Positions 43,059 to 50,462 of a stretch of DNA of 64,000 nt are shown here, one piece after another. The notes beneath the pieces were generated by a model that saw nothing but the letters and a program-made list of their open reading frames with translations, made no database searches and was not told where the DNA came from. A program made the position numbers and the translations under genes. Numbering within the stretch: the stretch's first letter is position 1; each line of letters starts with the position of its first letter. Location: positions 1 to 64,000 of the forward strand of contig JACQAZ010000018.1 in the NCBI GenBank assembly GCA_016194705.1, written 5' to 3'. The stretch comes from Elusimicrobiota bacterium (lineage in GTDB: Bacteria > Elusimicrobiota > Elusimicrobia > UBA1565 > UBA9628).

Positions 43059-44872
43059 CCCATCTCTGCGGGGCCTGGTCTCTCTCGGGACAATCCGTCC
43101 GTCGCCTCATCCCCGAGGCGCGCCGCCGCGCCGCCTTGGCGCGCGCGTCCGGCGCCGACGAGGTCGTCGCGGGACCGCTCTGGCTGGCGTGCGCCCCCGG
43201 CAGCCGCGCCGATACGGAGGCCGGGATCCTCGCGTGGGACGGGTTCGTGTCGTTCGGTCCCGGGGGGCCGCCGGAGCTTGAGGCTTGGCTGCATGGGAGC
43301 GCGGGGGAGCGGTCTGCAGGCCCGCCCGGGCACTACGTGGCGGCCTACGCGGAACCCTCCCGCGGCGCGCTGAGTCTTCTGCGCGACCCCACGGGGGGCG
43401 AACGCCTCTATTTCAGCGTCGTAGGCGGCCTGCTGCTCTTCGCGGCCTCGCTCAAGACCCTCTTGGCCCTGCGCGGTCCAAGGGAAGGGACTCTCGACGC
43501 CGAGACCTCATTCGAACGCGGCATCAGCGAGCTGATCCATTTCGGGGACCGGACTTTGGTCGAGGGCGTGCGAGAGGTTCTGCCGGGGCATCGCCTGAGC
43601 GTCGAGCGCGGCCGCGTCGGGCAAGCGTGGGCTTCTGGGGGCCTACTGCAGCCGCTCGAAGGAGATGTCCCGACTCTGGCGCGTTCGCTCCGTCGCAATC
43701 TGAAGGCCGCCGTGGAAGGCTGCATCGGCCGCGAAGACCGCGCCGCCGTCGCGCTCTCCGGGGGAGTCGATTCGGTGAGCGTCGCCGCCCTGGCCGCGGA
43801 AGCCGTCGGGCCCGAGAGGGTGCACGCCTTTACCTTCGAATACGAAGATCCGGAGCATCCCTCCGAGGTGGCCGCCGCCGCGCGAGCCTGCCGCCGCTTG
43901 GGCATCCGGGACCACCGCGTCGTTCGAATATCGTTCGATGAGTTCTCGGGGATCGTGCCGGAAGCGGTCTGGTCCGCCGAGGATCCCGCGTATTGGAAAC
44001 GCTCTTATCCTATGATCCTCGCGAAGGCCGCGCGCGCGGCGGGCTTCGACCGGTTCTTGACGGGTTTCGGGATCGGCAGCCACATGGGCTACCTTGAGGA
44101 CTGTTCCCGAGCCATGACGAGCCGGCCGTTGCCGCAGGGGACGCTGCGCCACTGGCGCGATGCCCGCGTCGGTACCGCCATGGCTGCGCCTGTTCTTGAC
44201 CGCAGCCGCCCCGGGCTCGAGCCGCCGATCTTCCGGCTGTACTACCCGCTGCTTTGCCTGCTGCGAGTCAGGGGATTTCTCAAGGATCTCGCTCCGTTCT
44301 TTCCCCCCGGGATCGGTTCGCTCGTGGAAAGGACGGTGCGTTCGCCGCGGGTCGTCGAGGCGGTGGCCGGTACGAAGACGTGGCCCTTATCCAGGCTGCT
44401 TAGGTTTCAGGCGTTCATCCACATGAACTCCTGCGCGGATGTCGCCCGCTGCGAGCGGCTCGCCCGCGAGACGGGCGCCGCCTGGCTTGGTCCCGCCCAT
44501 TTTCCGTCCTGCCTGCCTCTCTGCTACCTTCCCGTGCCGACCCTCCGCGGTCCGCGAGCTCGCCTGAGGCCGGGGAAGCTTCTGCTCCACGAGGCCATGC
44601 GCGACGTCCTGCCGGAGGCGACGAGGCTGCGCAAGAAGAACTGGGCGCAGACGATCGGTTCGAGGAATTGGAGAAACCGGGTCCTCGCGCGCATGGACGC
44701 CGCCGCCGGCCCTTCGTGGGATGCCGTGCGTCCGCTGTTCGGGAAGGCGTTCGAGGCCGCCAAGCTCTTCGCGCCCGAGGGAATGATCCCGCTGGCCTTT
44801 TGGCACCGAGTTTTCTTGACGGACCGGAGGGCTGCGCCCCCGTCTTGGCGGGAGCTTGAGCACGACGGCTGA
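43055..44872 (+). CDS. Asparagine-synthase-like amide-forming enzyme (copy 1)
   Basis: Protein of 605 residues. The N-terminal half resembles the class II glutamine amidotransferase fold, but Cys is at residue 5 (MTHLCGAW), not directly after Met. The C-terminal half is an AsnB-type ATP-pyrophosphatase with ALSGGVDSVS. Relatives include asparagine synthetase, beta-lactam synthetase and lasso-peptide cyclase; glutaminase activity would need removal of a short N-terminal piece. The GTG start overlaps the previous stop. It has the same length as the copy at 47,462, and both sit around the Wzm/Wzt exporter genes. It probably forms an amide bond in a natural product or modified sugar. Confidence 0.82.
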   Translation: MTHLCGAWSLSGQSVRRLIPEARRRAALARASGADEVVAGPLWLACAPGSRADTEAGILAWDGFVSFGPGGPPELEAWLHGSAGERSAGPPGHYVAAYAEPSRGALSLLRDPTGGERLYFSVVGGLLLFAASLKTLLALRGPREGTLDAETSFERGISELIHFGDRTLVEGVREVLPGHRLSVERGRVGQAWASGGLLQPLEGDVPTLARSLRRNLKAAVEGCIGREDRAAVALSGGVDSVSVAALAAEAVGPERVHAFTFEYEDPEHPSEVAAAARACRRLGIRDHRVVRISFDEFSGIVPEAVWSAEDPAYWKRSYPMILAKAARAAGFDRFLTGFGIGSHMGYLEDCSRAMTSRPLPQGTLRHWRDARVGTAMAAPVLDRSRPGLEPPIFRLYYPLLCLLRVRGFLKDLAPFFPPGIGSLVERTVRSPRVVEAVAGTKTWPLSRLLRFQAFIHMNSCADVARCERLARETGAAWLGPAHFPSCLPLCYLPVPTLRGPRARLRPGKLLLHEAMRDVLPEATRLRKKNWAQTIGSRNWRNRVLARMDAAAGPSWDAVRPLFGKAFEAAKLFAPEGMIPLAFWHRVFLTDRRAAPPSWRELEHDG

Positions 44873-44884
44873 TTATCATAGAAT
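44856..44884 (+). promoter_or_regulatory. Promoter of the dehydrogenase-like/exporter operon
   Basis: TTGAGC (44,856-44,861), 17 bases, TAGAAT (44,879-44,884). The -35 box lies inside the end of the Asn-synthase-like gene. The ATG is 11 bases after the -10 box. Confidence 0.55.
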
Positions 44885-44891
44885 CTGATTC
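44881..44891. promoter_or_regulatory. GAATC-T-GATTC dyad before the dehydrogenase-like gene
   Basis: A perfect GAATC/GATTC inverted repeat with a 1-base spacer overlaps the end of the TAGAAT box. It matches the dyad at 28,731-28,743 in sequence and in position relative to the promoter. Confidence 0.4.
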
Positions 44892-44895
44892 CAAC

Positions 44896-45981
44896 ATGGA
44901 CGATGAACGGCCCGCGTTGACCGTGGGTCTTGCCGTCGGTGAGGGCACGGGCCCCGAACTCTCCGAAGTCTTCAAAACGACCCTGAGCCGGCTAGCGGAC
45001 GCGCACGGCGTCGCCTTGGAGATGCGCGTCTCGCCGCGGCGGTACAGGACTTACGCTTCCGTCGGCTTCAACGCCGTCTCCGCCGAGGACGCAGCGCGCG
45101 CCGCGGAAGACGACGCGAAGGCCTATGAGGCTTTCCTGCTTGAGCTGGCGGGCGACGGCTGCGGAGCGGTTTTTCGCACGGCGTTCAACGCCCAGTCGAT
45201 CTACCTGGTGCGCGAGCGGCTCGAGGGCGTCAAGCTCGAGGCGCTGCCATTCGCCGAGGGAGAATTGTTCCTGGTCCGGGACGAAGCTCAGGGATTCTAC
45301 GGCGGCGTCAACAATCCGGCCGGGCCCTCGCCCGATCTCATCGCCAGAACGTGCGAGTTCCGCAGGGAGACGACCGAACGCGTCATCGATTTCGCGATCC
45401 AGGCCGCCGGGGAGCATTGGGGCGGAGTCGATCGGATCGAGCGCATCGTGATGGCGTACAAGTTCCACCTGCTCGACAATCGCTTCGCCCGCTGGGTCGC
45501 GGAGCACGCTCGGGCCAGGAAGCTCAGGATCGAGCTCTTCCAGCCCGATACGATGAATCGCGGGCTTCTGCGCGGTGAATTCGAGGGCAACGTCCTGATC
45601 GTCGGCGCCAACGAGTGGTTCGACATCATGCATGCCGACCTGCTTGCCAGGCACGGCGGATTTGACCAGGAGGAACGCTTCACCCGCAACGTCTATCTCG
45701 CTGCGCGCCTGCGCGGGTTGTCGGAATATCAGACCGTCCACGGCTCCGCCGACGACATCGCGGGCCGCGGCAGCGTCAATCCTTTGGCGACGATGCGGGC
45801 GGCCGCCGCCATGCTGGAGCGCCACGCGGGCAGGGCCGGAGTCGCGGCGCGCATGGAGGCCGCCATCGACGCGGTGAAAGCCTCCGGCCGGGAGACGCCC
45901 GGTCGCGGAGGAGCTCTGGCGACGTCGTCCGTCGCGCGCCGCGTGATGGACGGTTACAGCGCCCTGTGCGCGGCGCGATGA
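44896..45981 (+). CDS. Isopropylmalate/isocitrate dehydrogenase-family protein
   Basis: Protein of 361 residues. The beginning has VGEGTGPELSEVF in place of the usual GDGIGPEV, then Lys in VMAYKFHLLDN, Asp in WFDIMHADLLA, and the end HGSADDIAGRGSVNPLATM. These match the NAD-binding loop and catalytic Lys/Asp of beta-decarboxylating dehydrogenases, but the sequence is divergent. It could oxidise a hydroxy-acid in a specialised pathway and not leucine synthesis, since no leu genes are nearby. It starts the operon that contains the ABC exporter. Confidence 0.7.
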   Translation: MDDERPALTVGLAVGEGTGPELSEVFKTTLSRLADAHGVALEMRVSPRRYRTYASVGFNAVSAEDAARAAEDDAKAYEAFLLELAGDGCGAVFRTAFNAQSIYLVRERLEGVKLEALPFAEGELFLVRDEAQGFYGGVNNPAGPSPDLIARTCEFRRETTERVIDFAIQAAGEHWGGVDRIERIVMAYKFHLLDNRFARWVAEHARARKLRIELFQPDTMNRGLLRGEFEGNVLIVGANEWFDIMHADLLARHGGFDQEERFTRNVYLAARLRGLSEYQTVHGSADDIAGRGSVNPLATMRAAAAMLERHAGRAGVAARMEAAIDAVKASGRETPGRGGALATSSVARRVMDGYSALCAAR

Positions 45982-46727
45982 TCGACCTCGACCTCCTCAG
46001 GGTCCTGACCCAAAAGGACCTTCGGGTCAGATACCGGAGCGCTCTCTTGGGCTACCTCTGGGCGGCGGCCTCTCCGCTGATCTTCGCGGCGATCTATTTC
46101 GTCGCCTTCCGGACGCTGGGGGTGCGTCGCCCGGCGGCCGGTTGGGGGGGATTCCTTCTGGGGGTTGCGGTTTGGCAGTGGACGGCCGGCGCTTACGCTT
46201 CCTCGGTCACGCTCTACGCGCGCAATTCGACGTTGCTCCGGCGCATTGCGCCGCGCTGGACGAACCATGTGACGGCCTGCGTCCTCTGCGAGGCGGCCCC
46301 CGTCGCGGCCGTGCTCCCGCTGGGCGTCGCGATCGCCGTCGCCCAAGGGTCGACGCCGAGTTTTCTGGCGCCGGCGGCCATTTTGTTTCTGGCGGCGGCC
46401 CAGACGGCGGCGCTCACGGGCTGGGCCAGCGCGGCCGCGGCGGTCAGCGTGGTCGTCCGCGACCTCGAGCGGCTGACCGGGCCCCTGACGACGGCGCTTT
46501 TCTTCCTGACGCCGGTGGCCTTTGATCGCGCGATATTCCCGGCGGCGGCCCAGGCCTGGCTCGCGTTCAATCCCGCCTTCGTTTTCGTGGAGGCCTGGCG
46601 CGCGGCCCTTGCCGGGACGCTGGACATGCCTTTGACAGTTGCGGCGGCGCTGCACGCGGCGTTCGGGATCGCTTTGACGGCCGCGGTCGAACGGCTGTGC
46701 GCGCCGCGTCTGGCCGAATACGCATGA
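45978..46727 (+). CDS. ABC-2 type export permease (Wzm-like)
   Basis: Protein of 249 residues with six predicted membrane helices. The start QKDLRVRYRSALLGYLWAAASPL is the typical N-terminal line of Wzm/TagG-type permeases, which export O-antigen or teichoic acid precursors across the inner membrane. The end ATG overlaps the ATPase gene by 4 bases. The pair may move a glycolipid or another lipid-linked product made by the cluster. Confidence 0.8.
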   Translation: MIDLDLLRVLTQKDLRVRYRSALLGYLWAAASPLIFAAIYFVAFRTLGVRRPAAGWGGFLLGVAVWQWTAGAYASSVTLYARNSTLLRRIAPRWTNHVTACVLCEAAPVAAVLPLGVAIAVAQGSTPSFLAPAAILFLAAAQTAALTGWASAAAAVSVVVRDLERLTGPLTTALFFLTPVAFDRAIFPAAAQAWLAFNPAFVFVEAWRAALAGTLDMPLTVAAALHAAFGIALTAAVERLCAPRLAEYA

Positions 46728-47470
46728 GCGCGGAGTTCGTCGCGCGGCTCGAGGGCGTGTGGATGAGCTATCCGCGCTGGTCGAAGACCATGAGCCGCAT
46801 GAACGGTTTCGTTTCCAGTCCGCGGCGGTGGAGCGAACTGCTCGGCGACGGGGAGCCGGTCCTTCGCGGGATCGACCTGGAGATCCGGCCGGGGAGCAGC
46901 GTGGCGGTGATTGGAGGCAACGCCGCGGGCAAAAGCACCCTGCTGGCCTTGCTGGGCGGCGTCCTGCGTCCCCGGGCCGGACGCGTGGAGATCCTGGGCC
47001 GGGTGTGTCCTCTCTTGGATGTTCAGGCCGGCTTTCGCCGCGAGCTGACGGGCCGCGAGAACGCGGTCCTTCTCGGCGCGCTGTTGGGCGCCAAGAGCGC
47101 CCACATCAGCGCGCGTATCGACGAGGTCCAACGGAACTGCGGGCTGGGCTCCGCCTTCGACGCCCCCGTGCAGACCTATTCCTCGGGCATGCCGGCGCGG
47201 CTGAGCTTGGCGGTGGCAGCACTCCTGGAGCCCGACCTGCTTCTTGTCGACGAGCACATCGCCTCGGCGGACGCGCGCTTCCGCGCCGTGCACCGGGAGT
47301 TCCTGCCCGCGCAGCGCCGGCGTGGAGCGGCGCTGGTCATCGCCACGCAGTCGCTCGAGGTCGCCGCCGAGCTTTGCGAGGAGGCGGTCTGGTTGGAGGA
47401 GGGGGTCGTCAAGTCCAGCGGTCCCATCGGCGCTGTCGTGGAGCGGTATCGCCGCTCCTATTCAGCCTAG
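46724..47470 (+). CDS. ABC transporter ATPase (Wzt/TagH-like)
   Basis: Protein of 248 residues. Walker A is GGNAAGKST, the signature is YSSGMPARL, and Walker B is LLLVDEHIA. Layout and the SSGM motif match polysaccharide-export ATPases. Many Wzt proteins have a C-terminal carbohydrate-binding domain, which is absent here, so export may not depend on a terminal-cap signal. It is coupled to the permease gene and convergent with the second Asn-synthase-like gene, overlapping by 9 bases. Confidence 0.85.
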   Translation: MSAEFVARLEGVWMSYPRWSKTMSRMNGFVSSPRRWSELLGDGEPVLRGIDLEIRPGSSVAVIGGNAAGKSTLLALLGGVLRPRAGRVEILGRVCPLLDVQAGFRRELTGRENAVLLGALLGAKSAHISARIDEVQRNCGLGSAFDAPVQTYSSGMPARLSLAVAALLEPDLLLVDEHIASADARFRAVHREFLPAQRRRGAALVIATQSLEVAAELCEEAVWLEEGVVKSSGPIGAVVERYRRSYSA

Positions 47471-49279
47471 GAGCCGTTCGAGCCCGAGGGATTCCAAAGT
47501 CGGGGGCTCCGTCGGGACGCGACCCGAATCGAAGATGCGCAGCCAGAGTCCCAGCAAAGCGAGTTCTCGGGGGAATCGGCGCAGCATGTCCTGGCGCGCC
47601 CGGGGTTCGGGGATGAGTCGCTCCGCCGTCTCGGGAGCCAGCGGTTGTAACGACGCCGCGATCTTCCTCGCCCACTGTGACGAGATGATGGCCTGATTTA
47701 CGATTTTGGGGCGGTTCAGCACCTCTCCCGGCACGTCCTCGCGGACAGCGGCGCGTTCCAGCTCCCGCCCGGTCAGCGGCCCGGCGGCCTCTGGGATGGG
47801 AGCATCCCTTAGGAAGAAGGCCGGGCAGACCGGGAAAGCTCCCATCTCCCGGAAGGCGATCTGCTTGCTGCGAAACAGGCGATGAAGGGTATAGGAGTTG
47901 TGGTGATGGTGCCGGAACTGCTCCATCAACGGCCGCTGCCGCCGCTCGACGACCGCCTCCCGGACACGAGAAGATCCCGCCGCGTTCCGAACGACCTCCT
48001 GCAAGTCCGCGGGATAGAAGGGGGCCAAATCCTGGATGAGTTCGTTGTGCTTGAGCACGCAGAGCAACATGTGGTAGGAATGGGGAGCAGGCGGCTCGAG
48101 GCCGGGATGGAGCAGTCGCGCCAAACGGCGCAGAGGCCAGCCGTAAAAGCGCCGGGCTTTCCAATATCTCAGCGTTTTCTGGGGGCATGGGATCCAGGAC
48201 AGAGCGGGAGCCAAGGCGTCAATGAGTCCGGGACGCATGGGAATTCCGAGCGCTATTTCCAACCCATCGCCGGTCAATATTCGCTCGAAGCCTCCATCCT
48301 TGAGCGCGCGCGACATGCCGACCCAGGCGCCGGTAGCCAAGCGCGGGGCTTCCAATCTCCAGAAGAGTTCGGGCAGCGCTTCGACGTAACGCCGGTAGTC
48401 GATCCTGACGATATGCTGGCGTATGCCGAGGCGCCGGCAGACCAGGGCCGCGTAGGGGGTCTCGCAAGGATGGGAGGGATCGTCGAACTCGTAGGTAAAG
48501 GCCTCCACATTGCCTGCGCCCAAAACCTCGACGGCCAGCGCTGCGACGCTGGAGGAGTCCATCCCGCCCGATAACGCCACCGCGATCCGCCTCTGCGGTC
48601 CCACGGCGCGCAGCGTCGCGTCGAGTAGATCGGCCCTCAATCGTCTCGGAGAGCGCGGCTCTCCCTGCTCGCGCGGCGAGACGAACGGGTTGGGCCGTTG
48701 ATCGAGCGAAAGGTGGCCCTGGGATACGCGCATCACTTGACCGGGCGGCAGTTCGTTTATGCCTGAAATTAGGGAACGCGAGCCGAAAATGACGCCCAGG
48801 TCGGAGCCTAATACCGATTCGACCGCCGTTTCCTTGTCCACTCCTCCTGCGATCATGCCGCTCTTCAAGAGCGCCTTCGCGTGAGTGGAGAACAGCAGCA
48901 ATTCCCCGAGCGCGGCGTAATAGAGAGGAGCTCCTCCAAAAAGATCCCGGTACAGCGTCAGGCGCCCGAGGCCCGCATCCGCCCGGATCAGAGCGTAGTG
49001 TCCCTGCGGGGGCGCTGCAAGGAATTCCGGTTCAGGCAGGGCGACAAGGCGCTCGAGCCGGCCCGTCGTCTCCCCGTCGGTCAGGAAGCCGGTGAAGGCC
49101 AGATAGAGGCGCTCTCGACTCGCCAGATTCTCCTGCGCTGCGGCCAGCCAGAGGGGACCGTCGAGGATTTCCCGCAGGCCCGTCCCGCAGGCGCCGAGAA
49201 CGGCCCGGCGCGACGCGGGATCCAGCGCCGCTTCCGCCCGCGCGCCGGAGAGGACCCAGGCGCCGCAGAGAGCCGTCAT
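47462..49279 (-). CDS. Asparagine-synthase-like amide-forming enzyme (copy 2)
   Basis: Protein of 605 residues, the same length as the copy at 43,055, with MTALCGAWVLSG at the start (Cys5) and ALSGGMDSSS as the ATP-pyrophosphatase loop. It keeps YRDLFGGAPLYYA of the amidotransferase fold. The two copies have diverged in detail, so they may act on different substrates or form a heteromer. It is on the minus strand and ends against the exporter ATPase gene. ATG 49,279 was chosen; TATAGT lies 6 bases before it, and a start further upstream would precede that box. Confidence 0.82.
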   Translation of the reverse strand: MTALCGAWVLSGARAEAALDPASRRAVLGACGTGLREILDGPLWLAAAQENLASRERLYLAFTGFLTDGETTGRLERLVALPEPEFLAAPPQGHYALIRADAGLGRLTLYRDLFGGAPLYYAALGELLLFSTHAKALLKSGMIAGGVDKETAVESVLGSDLGVIFGSRSLISGINELPPGQVMRVSQGHLSLDQRPNPFVSPREQGEPRSPRRLRADLLDATLRAVGPQRRIAVALSGGMDSSSVAALAVEVLGAGNVEAFTYEFDDPSHPCETPYAALVCRRLGIRQHIVRIDYRRYVEALPELFWRLEAPRLATGAWVGMSRALKDGGFERILTGDGLEIALGIPMRPGLIDALAPALSWIPCPQKTLRYWKARRFYGWPLRRLARLLHPGLEPPAPHSYHMLLCVLKHNELIQDLAPFYPADLQEVVRNAAGSSRVREAVVERRQRPLMEQFRHHHHNSYTLHRLFRSKQIAFREMGAFPVCPAFFLRDAPIPEAAGPLTGRELERAAVREDVPGEVLNRPKIVNQAIISSQWARKIAASLQPLAPETAERLIPEPRARQDMLRRFPRELALLGLWLRIFDSGRVPTEPPTLESLGLERLLG

Positions 49280-49285
49280 AGAGCG

Positions 49286-49291
49286 ACTATA
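49286..49291 (-). promoter_or_regulatory. Candidate -10 box of Asn-synthase-like copy 2
   Basis: TATAGT on the minus strand ends 6 bases before the ATG at 49,279, with no ribosome binding site and only a weak -35 region. Confidence 0.45.
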
Positions 49292-49335
49292 GATTTTTTT
49301 GAGGCGCATTGCGCGAATCCGCGGATCGCCGCCGC

Positions 49336-49364
49336 TGGACAGGCCTGAGCCAAGGGACTATAAT
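49336..49364 (+). promoter_or_regulatory. Sigma70 promoter for the amidohydrolase gene
   Basis: TGGACA (49,336-49,341), 17 bases, TATAAT (49,359-49,364). The -10 box is perfect. The ATG at 49,386 follows the expected transcript start by about 15 bases. Confidence 0.75.
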
Positions 49365-49385
49365 GGCCATGAAGGCGGCATCGCG

Positions 49386-50462
49386 ATGGAATCCAAAGTC
49401 ATCGACGCGGACGGGCACGTGTACGAGGACGCCTCGGTGGCCGATTTCGTCGAGGAGCCTTTCCGGAGCCGCTCCGGCCTCCTCAATTTCGGCGTGACCG
49501 GAACGCACCGCCTCTGGCCCACCCCCGACGCGCACCATTTCGGCATCGGCTACCGCAGCCCGAAAGCCTTCGGCGGGGGGGGCAAGGTGGGGCCCGCGGA
49601 GTGGCTCGCCTTCCTCGAGGCGTCGGGAGTCGAATGCAGCGTCCTCTATCCGACGGCCGGCCTGTCGATGGGCCTGATCTCATCGCCGGATTGGGCGATC
49701 GCGATCTCGCGCGCCTACAACAACTGGCTGCGCGAGCGCTATCTCGCCGCGAGCCCCCGCCTCAAGGGCATGGCCATGCTCCCTCTGCAGGACGTCTCCG
49801 CGGCGGTCGAGGAGCTGCGCCGGGCGGTCAAGGAATTGGGCATGGTCGGAGGCCTCCTGCCGTCCCGCGGACTGCCGAAAAACCTGGGCGCCGAGGAGTA
49901 TTGGCCCGTCTACAAGGAAGCCGAGAGGCTCGGCTGCGCTTTGGCGGTGCACGGCGGCAGTCACGCCGGCATGGGTCTCGACGGATTTACGGTCTATCCG
50001 CCGATCGGCGGGCTGGGCCATCCCTTCTCTCTGATGATCGCCCTATCCGGATTTCTTTTTCACGGCGCGCTCGACCGCTTCCCTCGGCTGAGGCTGGGCT
50101 TCCTGGAGGGCGGAGCGGGTTGGACCTCGTTCTGGATGGACCGCATGGATCGCAGCGTGAAGTACCACTTCGTCATCGATCCGCGCCGGCGCTACCGCGG
50201 TCCGACGCTCGAAGATCCTCCGAGCTCCTGCCTCGCGAGCGGACGCATCTTCATCGGCTGCGAGGGCAATGAGCAAAGCCTGGCTTATCAGGTCGGCCGG
50301 GTCGGGGACCAGCCCTTTCTGTTCGCCTCGGATTTCCCGCATGAGATCGGACCGGAGGACTGCCGCCGCGAGGCGCGAGGGATCGCGGACTCAAAAACGC
50401 TGAGCTCCAAGGCCAAGCGCGCCATCCTTCAGGGGAACGCGAGGCGCTTCTACGGCCTGTAA
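49386..50462 (+). CDS. Amidohydrolase-2 family metal-dependent hydrolase
   Basis: Protein of 358 residues. It begins IDADGHVYED, the DxH-type start of the amidohydrolase-2 (ACMSD/LigW) family, and has HGGSHAGM and LFASDFPHE as the later metal or catalytic sites. Members decarboxylate or hydrolyse aromatic or cyclic acids; the substrate is unknown here. The end overlaps the minus-strand GT39-cupin gene by 13 bases. It is monocistronic with its own strong promoter and divergent from Asn-synthase-like copy 2. Confidence 0.85.
   Translation: MESKVIDADGHVYEDASVADFVEEPFRSRSGLLNFGVTGTHRLWPTPDAHHFGIGYRSPKAFGGGGKVGPAEWLAFLEASGVECSVLYPTAGLSMGLISSPDWAIAISRAYNNWLRERYLAASPRLKGMAMLPLQDVSAAVEELRRAVKELGMVGGLLPSRGLPKNLGAEEYWPVYKEAERLGCALAVHGGSHAGMGLDGFTVYPPIGGLGHPFSLMIALSGFLFHGALDRFPRLRLGFLEGGAGWTSFWMDRMDRSVKYHFVIDPRRRYRGPTLEDPPSSCLASGRIFIGCEGNEQSLAYQVGRVGDQPFLFASDFPHEIGPEDCRREARGIADSKTLSSKAKRAILQGNARRFYGL

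Noticed and set aside
43055-44872. Naming the Asn-synthase-like enzyme as a lasso-peptide cyclase
   Set aside because: No lasso precursor or B protein is present, and the exporter is a Wzm/Wzt type. Only the general family can be supported.
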